Below are positions 55,406-63,942 of a stretch of DNA of 64,000 nucleotides, in pieces; positions within the stretch are counted from its first letter, which is position 1, and every line of letters starts with the position of its first letter. Source of the DNA: CAWAND01 sp963727915 (lineage in GTDB: Bacteria > Chloroflexota > Anaerolineae > Anaerolineales > E44-bin32). The position numbers and the translations under genes were made by a program. Under the pieces are notes generated by a model. The model was not told where the DNA came from and did no database searches. It worked only from the letters and a program-made list of their open reading frames with translations. The DNA lies in the NCBI GenBank assembly GCA_963727915.1, contig CAVSID010000001.1, positions 1 through 64,000 of the forward strand, written 5' to 3'.

Positions 55406-55411
55406 TATAAT
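55406..55411 (+). promoter_or_regulatory. -10 box of the double-XRE gene
   Basis: TATAAT 40 nt before ATG 55451, which has a CCGGAGTG ribosome-binding site. The -35 is not clear. Confidence 0.45.
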
Positions 55412-55450
55412 CGATTTGCCCGTCCAGGCGCAGCCCAACCGGAGTGTGCG

Positions 55451-56122
55451 ATGACCGACCAACAATCCCTCTCACTGCGCTCCAAAATGCTCGGCGCTAT
55501 GCTCCGGGAGGCCAGGCTCGACTTCGGAAAGAGCATCCGCCAATCAGCTGACCTTCTTGGCATCAGCACCAGCACAATGTCCTCATATGAACACGGCCGC
55601 AAGGCGATCACCCTCCCCGAATTGGAGGTGCTGGCCTACACCCTTGATGTGCCGGTGAGGGCTTTTTGGAGTCAGGATCTACACGTTGTGGATCAACATC
55701 CTGCTCTCGACGCCGCCGGGGCCATTCCTCTCCGGGACCGCATGATTGCCGCTCAACTGAGGCTGCATCGGCAGGATGCCGAGCTTACCCAGACGGAACT
55801 AGCCGAGCGTACCGGGCTCCCCGTCAGCCGGATTTCCGCCTACGAGCGCAGCAAGAAAGGCATTCCTCTCCCCGATCTCGAGGTGCTGGCGGCCACCCTC
55901 GGCCACAAAGTTGAGGATTACCTGGACAAGGACGGCCCAATTGGCCGGTGGGCCAAGCGCAACCAGGCCTTCGAGCAATTCACCCAGCTCTCTCCCGAGC
56001 TCCAGGCCTTTGCCTCTGAGCCTGGAAATCGTCGCTTCATCGAATTGGCCCTCAACCTTAGCCAGCTCCCGTCCGAACGACTTCGTTCGATCAGCCGGGC
56101 GCTGCAGGACGTCACGCCGTGA
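55451..56122 (+). CDS. Transcriptional regulator with two XRE helix-turn-helix domains
   Basis: A 223-aa protein. The first HTH (residues about 13-68) reads IRQSADLLGISTSTMSSYEH; the second (about 95-150) reads TQTELAERTGLPVSRISAYE. Both are followed by near-identical helices (LPELEVLAYTLDVPV and LPDLEVLAATLGHKV), a sign of internal duplication. The C-terminal 60 residues are helical (QLSPELQAFASEPGNRRFIE). It overlaps the TPR gene by 4 nt, so the two products probably work together. Confidence 0.88.
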   Translation: MTDQQSLSLRSKMLGAMLREARLDFGKSIRQSADLLGISTSTMSSYEHGRKAITLPELEVLAYTLDVPVRAFWSQDLHVVDQHPALDAAGAIPLRDRMIAAQLRLHRQDAELTQTELAERTGLPVSRISAYERSKKGIPLPDLEVLAATLGHKVEDYLDKDGPIGRWAKRNQAFEQFTQLSPELQAFASEPGNRRFIELALNLSQLPSERLRSISRALQDVTP

Positions 56123-56661
56123 CCGGCTCGCCCTCCGCCGAACAGCTTGAAAAGTCAGCCCTGCAGGCCTATCAATCCCAACGATGGACGGAAGCCGCCG
56201 AAGGTTTTTCATCCGCCGGGGCCGCCTACACCGCCGAGGACAACCAGCTCAAGGCCGCCGAGATGGGCAACAACGCCTGTGTCGCATTTCTTCAGGGGGG
56301 GGATGTAGGGGGTGCGCTTCGGGCCGTCAGCGGGACGTCGGAGACATTTGATCGCCTGGGAGATCCCAAGCGCGCCGCCAAAGCCCTGGGCAACCTGGCC
56401 TCGGCCCTGGAGGCAAACGGCCGGGTCGAAGAAGCTGAACGCGCCTACGCCGACGCCGCCGATCGGTTTGAGAGACTGGGCGACGCAGAAGCTCGGGGAG
56501 ATACGCTCAAGGCCCTTTCCCAAATGCAACTCAAGCGGGGCCGCCCCATCGACGCGCTGAGCAGCATGCAGCAGGGGCTTGAAGGCGACCGCCAACTGAC
56601 CCTTCGGGAGCGCTTCCTGCGCTGGCTGGCGCGAATCCCGCTGCGTCTGATGGGCGGCTGA
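56119..56661 (+). CDS. TPR-repeat protein
   Basis: A 180-aa protein of tetratricopeptide-like repeats: YQSQRWTEAAEGFSSAGAAY, AAKALGNLASALEANGRVEE and AERAYADAADRFERLGDAEA. The C-terminus is basic and hydrophobic (RFLRWLARIPLRLMGG), possibly a membrane contact. The start is GTG 56119, overlapping the stop of the double-XRE gene (GTGA). Confidence 0.85.
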   Translation: MTGSPSAEQLEKSALQAYQSQRWTEAAEGFSSAGAAYTAEDNQLKAAEMGNNACVAFLQGGDVGGALRAVSGTSETFDRLGDPKRAAKALGNLASALEANGRVEEAERAYADAADRFERLGDAEARGDTLKALSQMQLKRGRPIDALSSMQQGLEGDRQLTLRERFLRWLARIPLRLMGG

Positions 56662-56678
56662 GCCCGATCCCAACAGCC

Positions 56679-57552
56679 ATGCAAAGAGCTTCCTCATGGG
56701 TCGTCCGTCCGACCGATCTCAATGACCGGGATCTTGTGCGCGGCCTGATAGAAGGCGCCCGATGGCGGCATCAGCACCTGGACTGGGCAAACGCGCTCAG
56801 CCTTTTGGATGTGCAACCCTTTCTTATGGCCGAAGAAAGCGGGCTTCCGGTTGGATGCCTGGCTTGTCCCCCCGACCCTCCAGGCGTGGCCTGGATACGC
56901 GTCTTCGCCTCGGCTTCCGGCTACCGTGTCGAGGACGTATGGTCCACTCTCTGGGAGCGTGTGGTCGAAAAGGCCGGGGAGTTCGGGATCCGAACGCGCA
57001 GCCGCGCTCATCCTGCATCCGTGGCTGGAGCCGCTTCTGGCCGAATCGGGTTTCGTTCAAGACAATGCTGTGATCTTCATGGCCTGGGAAACAGATTTGC
57101 CGGAAGAGACCCCCGAGTCACCGGTCGAGCTGCGGTCACTGGCCCCGTCGGATGTTGAGGCGGTTGCCGCCGTCGATCATCGTGCTTTCCAGCCCATCTG
57201 GCGTCACTCGGTCGAGGCGTTGCATCTGGCCCTGGAACAATCAACCTATGCACGGGTGGCGTCAATCGACGGCGAAATCGTCGGTTACCAAATCTGCACC
57301 GCGACGGCCTTTGGAGCGCATTTGGCTCGCCTGGCGGTGGACCCGGCAGCTCAGCACCAGGGCCTAGGGAAGATCCTCGTTACCGATGTGCTCCGTACCT
57401 TTTCCGAGCGCGGCTACGGGCGGGTGACCGTCAATACCCAGGCCGACAATCTCAGCAGCCAGGCGCTATACAAACACCTTGGATTCGAAGAGACCGGACA
57501 GGTCTTTCCGGTCTTTGAACTTGCCCTGGAGGGGGAAACGGAGAAGGGCTAG
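56679..57552 (+). CDS. Tandem GNAT acetyltransferase-like protein (one frameshift)
   Basis: About 291 aa with two GNAT-like halves. The C-terminal half has a full acetyl-CoA loop (LARLAVDPAAQHQGLGKILV) and NLSSQALYKHLGFEETG. The N-terminal half (VVRPTDLNDRDLVRGLIEGA to EPLLAESGFVQDNAVIFM) looks like a GNAT that has lost its CoA loop. A shift near 56990 joins them. The stop overlaps the stop of the opposite-strand receiver gene. Confidence 0.8.
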
Positions 57553-58004
57553 GCAGCGGCTGCGTCGGCGTAGGAGTAGGCCCGAATGGCCGCCTGCAGT
57601 TCCTGCGCCGAAAACGGCTTGGCGAGGTAGCCATTTGCCCCGGCGGCACAAGCCGCCTCTCTGTCCTGCACCAACGCCTTGGCGCTCACGGCAATGGTGG
57701 GAATGTGCGCCCAAGTTGGACGGCTCCGAAGGTAGCGGATGAAGGACAGGCCGTCGGAGCCTGGCATCATAATGTCGGTGAGGATCAAATCCGGGGTCAG
57801 GCCGGTCAGGATGCCCAGCGCCTCGGATACGCTGTGGGCCTGCTGCACCTCGTGGCCGCTCAGTCTCAGTATCTCCGACATGGCGAAACAGAAAGCCGGC
57901 TCATCGTCGACGACCAGCACCGTGAGGTTGCGACGCGGACGGCCATTGCTGTTGATTGGTCCGGGTGCGGGGGATTCAGTTGGAGGGTCGACCTTCATGG
58001 CCAT
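57549..58004 (-). CDS. Stand-alone receiver-domain response regulator
   Basis: A 151-aa protein: a disordered Pro-rich start, then one receiver with VLVVDDEPAFCFAM, Asp in LILTDIMMPGSDGL and Lys in NGYLAKPFSAQEL. No output domain. Two palindromic sites lie in its upstream region (58076-58089 and 58172-58189). Intact. Confidence 0.88.
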   Translation of the reverse strand: MAMKVDPPTESPAPGPINSNGRPRRNLTVLVVDDEPAFCFAMSEILRLSGHEVQQAHSVSEALGILTGLTPDLILTDIMMPGSDGLSFIRYLRSRPTWAHIPTIAVSAKALVQDREAACAAGANGYLAKPFSAQELQAAIRAYSYADAAAA

Positions 58005-58075
58005 TTCAGTCCCTCTAGACCATTGCCAAGCCCTCCGGCTCGTTTAGCATGCCAGCATAGATGAGAACGGACAAG

Positions 58076-58089
58076 GTGACAAAGGTCAC
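58076..58089. promoter_or_regulatory. Short palindrome upstream of the 58004 receiver gene
   Basis: GTGAC-AAAG-GTCAC. It can also be read as GTGA-N6-TCAC, the inner core of the Rex/CRP-like motif, but its outer bases do not match. It lies about 75 bp before the start codon. Confidence 0.35.
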
Positions 58090-58148
58090 TGTAACGCGCC
58101 GAAATCCGCCCCGGTCTCACGGATGGTATCCCGGCACGTAGCAAAAGA

Positions 58149-58169
58149 TTGCGCCCGGTTCGGGCGCAA
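58149..58169 (-). terminator. Terminator of the CGNR gene
   Basis: A 9-bp perfect stem (TTGCGCCCG with CGGGCGCAA) followed on the minus strand by TCTTTTGC. It ends transcripts coming from the CGNR gene. Confidence 0.65.
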
Positions 58170-58171
58170 GT

Positions 58172-58189
58172 TTGTGAGGAATTTCACAT
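58172..58189. promoter_or_regulatory. Rex/CRP-like palindrome, site 7
   Basis: TTGTGA-N6-TCACAT, one mismatch in the right arm. It directly abuts the terminator at 58149-58169 and lies about 170 bp upstream of the receiver gene. Confidence 0.55.
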
Positions 58190-58289
58190 ATAGGGATGAG
58201 TTCGATCTTTGGGGCTTCCCATTGCGGGATCCGCATCTCCCGGCGCGAGGCCGGTCCGCCCCCGCCATATCGAGGCGAACCAGGAAAGT

Positions 58290-58850
58290 TCAGTGCGCTG
58301 CGCGCCGTGCATGGCGCTTTGCCTTGGCACGGTTGCCGCACGTTGCCATCTCACACCACCGGCGGCTTCGATTTCGCGATCGGTCGACGAACAACCAGCC
58401 ACAGCGAGGGTTCTCACATCGCTTCAGCCGCTCGCGATTCTCCCTGAGCTTGATGAGGCCAGGCAGAGTGCTGGCGACGAAGCCTGCCCATCCTGGGTCC
58501 GCCGGCTGAAGGCCGCCGTGCGCGTCGAGTTGGTAGCGGGCGCGCTGGAGAAGACCCGTCAATTCCGCCTTCCAGCCGGCATCCGGTTCAGCCTCCCATA
58601 ACCGCCAGACCAACGACCTTATCTGGCGCAGGTCCGACAGGTCATCCGGCTCGGGCAGCGAACCCGGTGCCGGGATGCGGCCATCAAGAAACCCCTTGGC
58701 AGCTGCCCCGTTGCTCAGGTGATCATGGGGCTCGGTCCAAGCCGCCTGGGCTCGACCGCGGTGCGCGCCGGGACCATGCCGAGTGTTGGCAACCGTCAAC
58801 AGGGCCTCGACCGCCGCCTCGTCCCACCGAGATTCGCCTTGACCTGCCAT
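58290..58850 (-). CDS. CGNR zinc finger domain protein
   Basis: About 187 aa. The C-terminal zinc finger is complete: RCENPRCGWLFVDRSRNRSR then RWCEMATCGNRAKAKRHARR, with the C-G-N-R signature. The N-terminal part (WDEAAVEALLTVANTRHGPG, FLDGRIPAPGSLPEPDDLSD) is the stress-response ABATE-like region found with this finger. Probably a DNA-binding regulator. I chose ATG 58850 (MAGQGESRWDEAA); ATG 58868 is six codons earlier. Intact. Confidence 0.85.
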   Translation of the reverse strand: MAGQGESRWDEAAVEALLTVANTRHGPGAHRGRAQAAWTEPHDHLSNGAAAKGFLDGRIPAPGSLPEPDDLSDLRQIRSLVWRLWEAEPDAGWKAELTGLLQRARYQLDAHGGLQPADPGWAGFVASTLPGLIKLRENRERLKRCENPRCGWLFVDRSRNRSRRWCEMATCGNRAKAKRHARRAAH

Positions 58851-59066
58851 CTTGCCAACCTGTATCATCGCCCATGGCCGGTTATGTGAGCCGCCCTCGT
58901 CATATCTGACGGGCTCAGAGGGCCGGCCCGAGGCGCCATTCTAGCACGGTCACGGTAAGCCCGAGCCGGCGCTCGTTGATCTGTCGGAGAAGCACCCCGG
59001 TCTTCGGGCCATGTGCGCCGTGGTTGAGCATGCCCTTGCAGCCTGGCAGGGAGTTGGGAGGCGGCT

Positions 59067-59447
59067 GTGGACCAAGATCGAACGAAGACATGGGTGGAAG
59101 CCTATGTGGCCGCCTGGAGGACCAACGCTGAGGCGGATATTCGGGGGCTCTTCGCACCCGACGCCACCTACCGCACCAGCCCTTTCGCCAAGCCATGGGA
59201 AGGATTGGATGAGATCGTCAGCGGCTGGCTTGCCAGGCGAGATATTGGGGAGGAATGGACCTTCCGCTATGAGGTTCTGGTTGAAACTGCGGCGTTGGGC
59301 ATCATCCGCGGTTGGACCACCTATCGCAATCCTCTTCGCAGCTACAGCAACATGTGGGTCGTCACTTTCGACGCCCAGGGACGCGCCACGTCCTTCACCG
59401 AGTGGTGGATGAAGGCGGATCCGGATCAGTCGGGGCAGGACGCCTGA
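59067..59447 (+). CDS. SnoaL-like/NTF2-fold protein
   Basis: A 126-aa single NTF2-like domain. Visible segments are WVEAYVAAWRTNAEADIRGL, FAPDATYRTSPFAKPWEG and MWVVTFDAQGRATSFTEWWM, the usual SnoaL pattern. Substrate unknown. The start is GTG 59067 after GGGAGGCGGCT. Intact. Confidence 0.82.
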   Translation: MDQDRTKTWVEAYVAAWRTNAEADIRGLFAPDATYRTSPFAKPWEGLDEIVSGWLARRDIGEEWTFRYEVLVETAALGIIRGWTTYRNPLRSYSNMWVVTFDAQGRATSFTEWWMKADPDQSGQDA

Positions 59448-59640
59448 AGCCGACTTTGCACCGGAGCCCTCTTTCGACCAGTCCGGGCTTGCCCGTCCAA
59501 GCCGGCCCCATGGGGTGCCAAACCGCGCCCCGGGGAGTTGGGAGTAAAATGGGGGCCCAGTGAGGGAGGTTCCCGCGCGACCATGCGGGCCCCTTTCGAC
59601 CTTGCCCGAGAGTTCGCTTGCCCGGGGGTCGGCTCTAATG

Positions 59641-62600
59641 CCATGCCATTCGATCCACGATTTCTAAAATACGCCATCACGCCGCCTTCGCCCGAGGCCG
59701 GCGCCGCGTCCATCGGCCTCGGCTCGTCGATCGTTTGCACGAGTTCTTGCCCCGTCGCCTGATCCTGATCAACGCCCCGCCGGGCTACGGCAAGACTTCC
59801 TTGCTTGTGGATTTCAATCAACACACCGAATTCCAATTTGCTGGGCCCGCCTCACGCGGGCTGATCAGGACGAGATCCGCCTGGCGTCCGTCCTGGAGGC
59901 TTCGCTCTCCAGGCGCTTCCGCCGTCTGCGCGGCCGCATCTCGGTCGAAGCCCTCGCCGGAAGTCCGCCCAAGGGCCAGGCCGCGGCTTTCGTCGAGCCC
60001 ATCTCCCAACTGATCGACGAGCCCTTCGTGATCATCTTTGACGACGTCCAGCGCATCAACACGTCCCCGGAGGCATGCGGGTTCCTGGATGCCCTGGTCC
60101 AGGGCCTTCCGGAGCATGTCACGGTCATCACCGCCGGCAGAGAGCTTCCCGAAATTGGCCTGTCCCGCTGGGTTGTTGATGCCGATGTGGGCGGCTTGGG
60201 CCCGCACGACCTGGCCATGAGCCAGCAGAGACCAGCGCCTTCCTCGAGGAACACTTCGGGCTGCAGCTTGCCCCCGACGACCTGGCCCAGCTCCATCAGC
60301 ACACCCAGGGATGGGTGACGGGCGTCTACCTGCTGGGCCGTGAAGTGCAGCGACTCGGTGCCGAGAACTCCGAGTTGGATTCCGCACCGCCGATGCAGGC
60401 CATCTTCGGGTATATCGGTGACAACGTGCTGGCCGACGTGCCCCCAGAGACACGCGCCTTCTTGCTGCACTCATCCATCCTTCCCTACATGACCGCCGAC
60501 CGCTGCGATCAGGTGCTGGGGCGAGATGACAGCCTGGAGCAGCTTCGAAGTTTGCTCCAGAAGGGCATGTTCATCACGTCCACCGAGACCCAACCTCGGA
60601 GCTACGAGTACCATCCGCTGTTTCGTGGTTACCTGCTGGATACGATTCGTCAGGAAGATCCTGAGCGTGTGACGCGGCTTCGCAGCGGAGATGCCGCCGC
60701 GGCTAGCCGACGAAGGGCTGGTGGAGCAGGCCTTTGACCTATACGTTGAAAATGACAATCTAGAGGCGGCGGCTGACCTTGCCGAAGCCCACGCACAGAT
60801 CCTTGTTTGTTCAGGGACGGTCACGCACCCTGCAGACCTGGATGGAAGCTATCGATGACGCCCCCCGCCGGGCACCACTGGTTTGCCTTTTTGTGGCAAG
60901 CACATGGACCGATATGGGCCGGCTGAACGAGTCCGCATGAGCTCGCCGAACATGTGCTAGCGCTGAAGTCGACACCGTTGGACCCGTCGAAATTGCGCGT
61001 GCGCCTATTCCGTTCTGGGTATGAACGCCTTGCAGCGTAGTGACTACGCAGAGACCCTTGCCCGCGCCGACCGAGTTGCCGAGCTGGTGAACAAGAACGA
61101 GGGCCCCATCACGTTGGGCATCCATGCTCCGACTCCGCGGCATGGCCCTGGCCCGACTTGGTCAGGACCTTGAAGGGGCGGAGGCGGCCTGTCTGGAGGC
61201 GAACAGGCTCTTCTTGGAGGTCGGTGATCGGTTCAACGCCGCCAACGCCCTGATCGATCTCACCGTGGTCTATGAAGCCCAAGGCAAACTGCTTGACCAG
61301 GAACGGATGGTGACACAGGCGCATGAGATTCTGCTTGAAATTGGTGCGCCACTCGCCCTGACCATTTCGTTCAACAATCTGGGGGTATTGGCCCACCAGC
61401 TCGGGCATTACGAGCGCGCCCTCGGCGTGTATGCCGAAGGGCTGCGCCGTGCCCATCAAGCCGGAAGTCCCCGCTACGAGATCAGCCTGGTCGTATGGCC
61501 AGGCGGATCTCTTCAGTGACCTCGGATTGCACTTCCAGGCTGGCGATTTGTACGGCCAGGGCCTGCGGTTGGCCACCCGACTTCAGATTCCCCGGCTCGT
61601 GAGCTATGGCTACCTGCAGACGGCCGCCCTTCATCGGCGCTGCGGCACCAACAGGCTGGCAACGGAATGGCTTGAACGCGCCCGCTCTGGCGCCCAGCTT
61701 CCAGCCGAAACCAACGCCATTGCTGTTCAGGAGGCCTGCCTCAGTGTCGAAGACGACCCGGATGCGGCTCTTCGAGCCCTGCACGCGATGACGGAAGGAC
61801 GAGGCTGACACCCTTCGCGGGCCCGATGCGGTGGTTGTCGCCAACTTCATCGCGCTCGCCCAGCTGTTGGCTGGCGATCAGGCAGCCGCCCTGGCTGGCC
61901 TTGAATCGGCGCTGTTCGTGGCCGATCGAGACTCCTCCGAGCAGAGCCTGGCCGGCGAATGGGTGTATGACGACAGACTCCTGAACTTTGGGCGGCGAGC
62001 CTTGGACCGACACCCGGTCTTCTCTGCCGTCGGACTTCGGGTTGATCTCATGCGCGCCGTGGCGCGCCAATACCAGACCCCGACCGGTCAAGAGGGCCCG
62101 CCGGATGAGCTCCGACTGGATGCTCTGGGCAAGTCTACGGTGGGCGTGGGCAACGACGGCCCGGCGGACATCGAACCCCTCCAACGCCAACTGCTCTTCT
62201 TCCTGGCCGACCGCCAGCCGGTGGAACGCGACCAGATCCTCGAGAACGTTCTGGCCGGACAGCCCTCTGGGACGGAAGGTCTCCAGTCTTTACACGGCAA
62301 CCCACAGTCTCAAGCGCTCGCTCGGCAGAGACGTGATCGCCAATGAGGGGTCGTTGTATCGGCTCAAGCCGGACCAGCCGGTCCGCTACGATGTCGCCGC
62401 CTTCGCGGCCGAAGCGGATATCGGGCTGGGCATGGCCAACGGGGACCCGCGCCGGCTGTTCGCCCTCCATCAGGCGCTTGGAGAGGTACGGTGGAGACTT
62501 CTTGCCCGAGTTTTCCGCCGAGTGGGTCATCGAGAGGCGACGCGAATTGGAGCGAACCTACCTTCAGGTGCTCACCGAACACGCCGCCGAGAGCGAAGTC

Positions 62601-62823
62601 CCACGGCCAGGTCGAGCGCTCGCTCCAGAGTCTGGTCAAGGCGCTGGCCATCGATCCGTTGCGCGATGATCTCAATTACCGCTACCTGGACGTCCTGGGA
62701 AGACTGGGCAGGCGCAACCAGGTCATCGCCCACTACCAGAGATACATCCGCCGCCTAGCGGACGAGCTCGGACTCGATCCTCCCGAGACCACCCAGCGAC
62801 TTTACGAGCAAATCATCAGCTGA
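59641..62823 (+). CDS. STAND ATPase-TPR regulator with C-terminal winged helix and BTAD domain (many frameshifts)
   Basis: A very large MalT/SARP-like regulator of about 1060 aa, broken by about ten frame changes. N-terminal NTPase: RRVHRPRLVDRLHEFLP, Walker A LINAPPGYGKTSLLVDF and Walker B FVIIFDDVQRINTS. The middle (about 60900-62000) is TPR-like (AALRALHAM, FNAANALIDLTVVYEAQG). The C-terminus has a winged-helix (LFFLADRQPVERDQILENVL) and a BTAD domain (YGGDFLPEFSAEWVIERRRE, YQRYIRRLADELGLDPPETT). I chose ATG 59641 (MPFDPRFLKYAITPPSP); ATG 59581 is an in-frame alternative. Confidence 0.8.
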
Positions 62824-63073
62824 TCTCTCCACCCAGCTTTTCGAACTGCCCCCGCCCCCAACGGATTTGCCACCCGCGCAAGTTGAGGAAATCCTGAGGG
62901 GTGATTTCGTATTCTGGCTCTGAAATCAGAGTTTAGTGGAGGTTGCCAGAATGCCAAGCGAAGGCGGCGGATCAGGCTAGTCGGCGAAATTCAGCCAAGA
63001 AGAATGAGGGCAGGGGGCCCTCTGGCAGCGAACCCCACGCTGCCATCTTCTTTTGAATTAGGCAGGGCCCCTG

Positions 63074-63385
63074 ATGAAGGAGGAGGAAGTCACATGTTGC
63101 GGTCATTGGATCACATGCTCGGGAGATCAACGTTCGACCCCGGTATCCGCTCTGGCTTACGATGCCGGTGAAGTCGCCAACTTGCTGGAGGAATTCAACT
63201 TCCCCAGCACGGTTCGCAAGAGCTTGAGTGAACTGGAGGCGAATTCTTTCGATTCGTTCGCCCTTCAGGCGTACCAGTGGATCCTCAATCACACCGGCCC
63301 GGGTGACGCTGGGCCGGATCCGTGGCCAACACAGGGTCTGCCTGAGGTTCCCATGCGAGCGGAACGTCGCGGCCAAGCCGCCTAA
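63074..63385 (+). CDS. Hypothetical protein
   Basis: I do not recognise it. The second half is plausible as a helical protein: AGEVANLLEEFNFPSTVRKS and LSELEANSFDSFALQAYQWI. The first 25 residues look unnatural (Cys-rich), and a GGAGGAGGAAG ribosome-binding site precedes another ATG at 63093 in a different frame (MLRSLDHMLGR), so a frameshift near 63150 may join that start to the helical part. Confidence 0.4.
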   Translation: MKEEEVTCCGHWITCSGDQRSTPVSALAYDAGEVANLLEEFNFPSTVRKSLSELEANSFDSFALQAYQWILNHTGPGDAGPDPWPTQGLPEVPMRAERRGQAA

Positions 63386-63449
63386 GGCCCATCCCCATCC
63401 CACCTCGACCAGCGGCGCGACATGTCCGGTCCCACGCCCACAAGCCAAA

Positions 63450-63479
63450 GCGCCTGATCGCCGTCCATGGATCAGGCGC
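63450..63479 (+). terminator. Hairpin after the 63074 gene
   Basis: A perfect 10-bp stem (GCGCCTGATC with GATCAGGCGC, 10-nt loop) followed by GAACGGTTTCCTTT. Likely a transcription terminator. Confidence 0.5.
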
Positions 63480-63838
63480 GAACGGTTTCCTTTGGGCAGG
63501 TTGCTGGGCACACGCCGGTTCACGCTAGAGCGGCTATGGCGGATCGGAAATCGGTTCAAGGCTCGGATGAGCTGGATGATGAACCCGGCCGAGCTCTCGA
63601 GCGGCCCTGTTCGGAACTTCCCAGCACCTGATGGCTGTGACTGACTCCAACCGGCGGGGAACACAGCTGGTGCGCGCCAAGCTCTTAGACGACGTGCGCC
63701 AGCGATTGGTGCCCACCAACCTGTTGATCGGAAGATGGCTCAGGGTCATCCAGCGGTAGGACTGGCTGCCACCCTCAATCGACCGCCCATGTTGACCATC
63801 GCCTTACAGGCTGCGCCAAGGCCAACCAACCTTCTCGC

Positions 63839-63856
63839 TTGTGACACATTTCACAA
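63839..63856. promoter_or_regulatory. Rex/CRP-like palindrome, site 8
   Basis: TTGTGA-N6-TCACAA, perfect arms. It lies about 95 bp before a predicted leaderless start at 63943. Confidence 0.6.
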
Positions 63857-63905
63857 AGTCAATCGTGATCTGACAAACTTCACGCGACCTGATGACGGCT
63901 GTCTC

Positions 63906-63935
63906 TTGCGTGCGCTGGTCAGTGTTGACTAGTAT
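63906..63935 (+). promoter_or_regulatory. Promoter at the right edge, leaderless type
   Basis: TTGCGT (63906-63911), 18 bp, TAGTAT (63930-63935), seven bases (GGTAGCG), then an ATG at 63943. Confidence 0.45.
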
Positions 63936-63942
63936 GGTAGCG

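Larger units (their letters stand above)
63386..63942. other. Gene-poor region
   Basis: No supported gene in 557 bases. It holds a 10-bp hairpin (63450-63479), a 43-codon open frame at 63631-63759 (MAVTDSNRRGTQLVRAKLLD) with no ribosome-binding site, Rex/CRP-like site 8 and a promoter at its right end. The 250 bases at 62824-63073 to the left also show no gene. Confidence 0.5.

Noticed and set aside
62972..63664. A 230-codon minus-strand frame
   Set aside because: The sequence looks random, with Arg/Ser-rich composition, no motif and no ribosome-binding site; it also covers the terminator-like hairpin.
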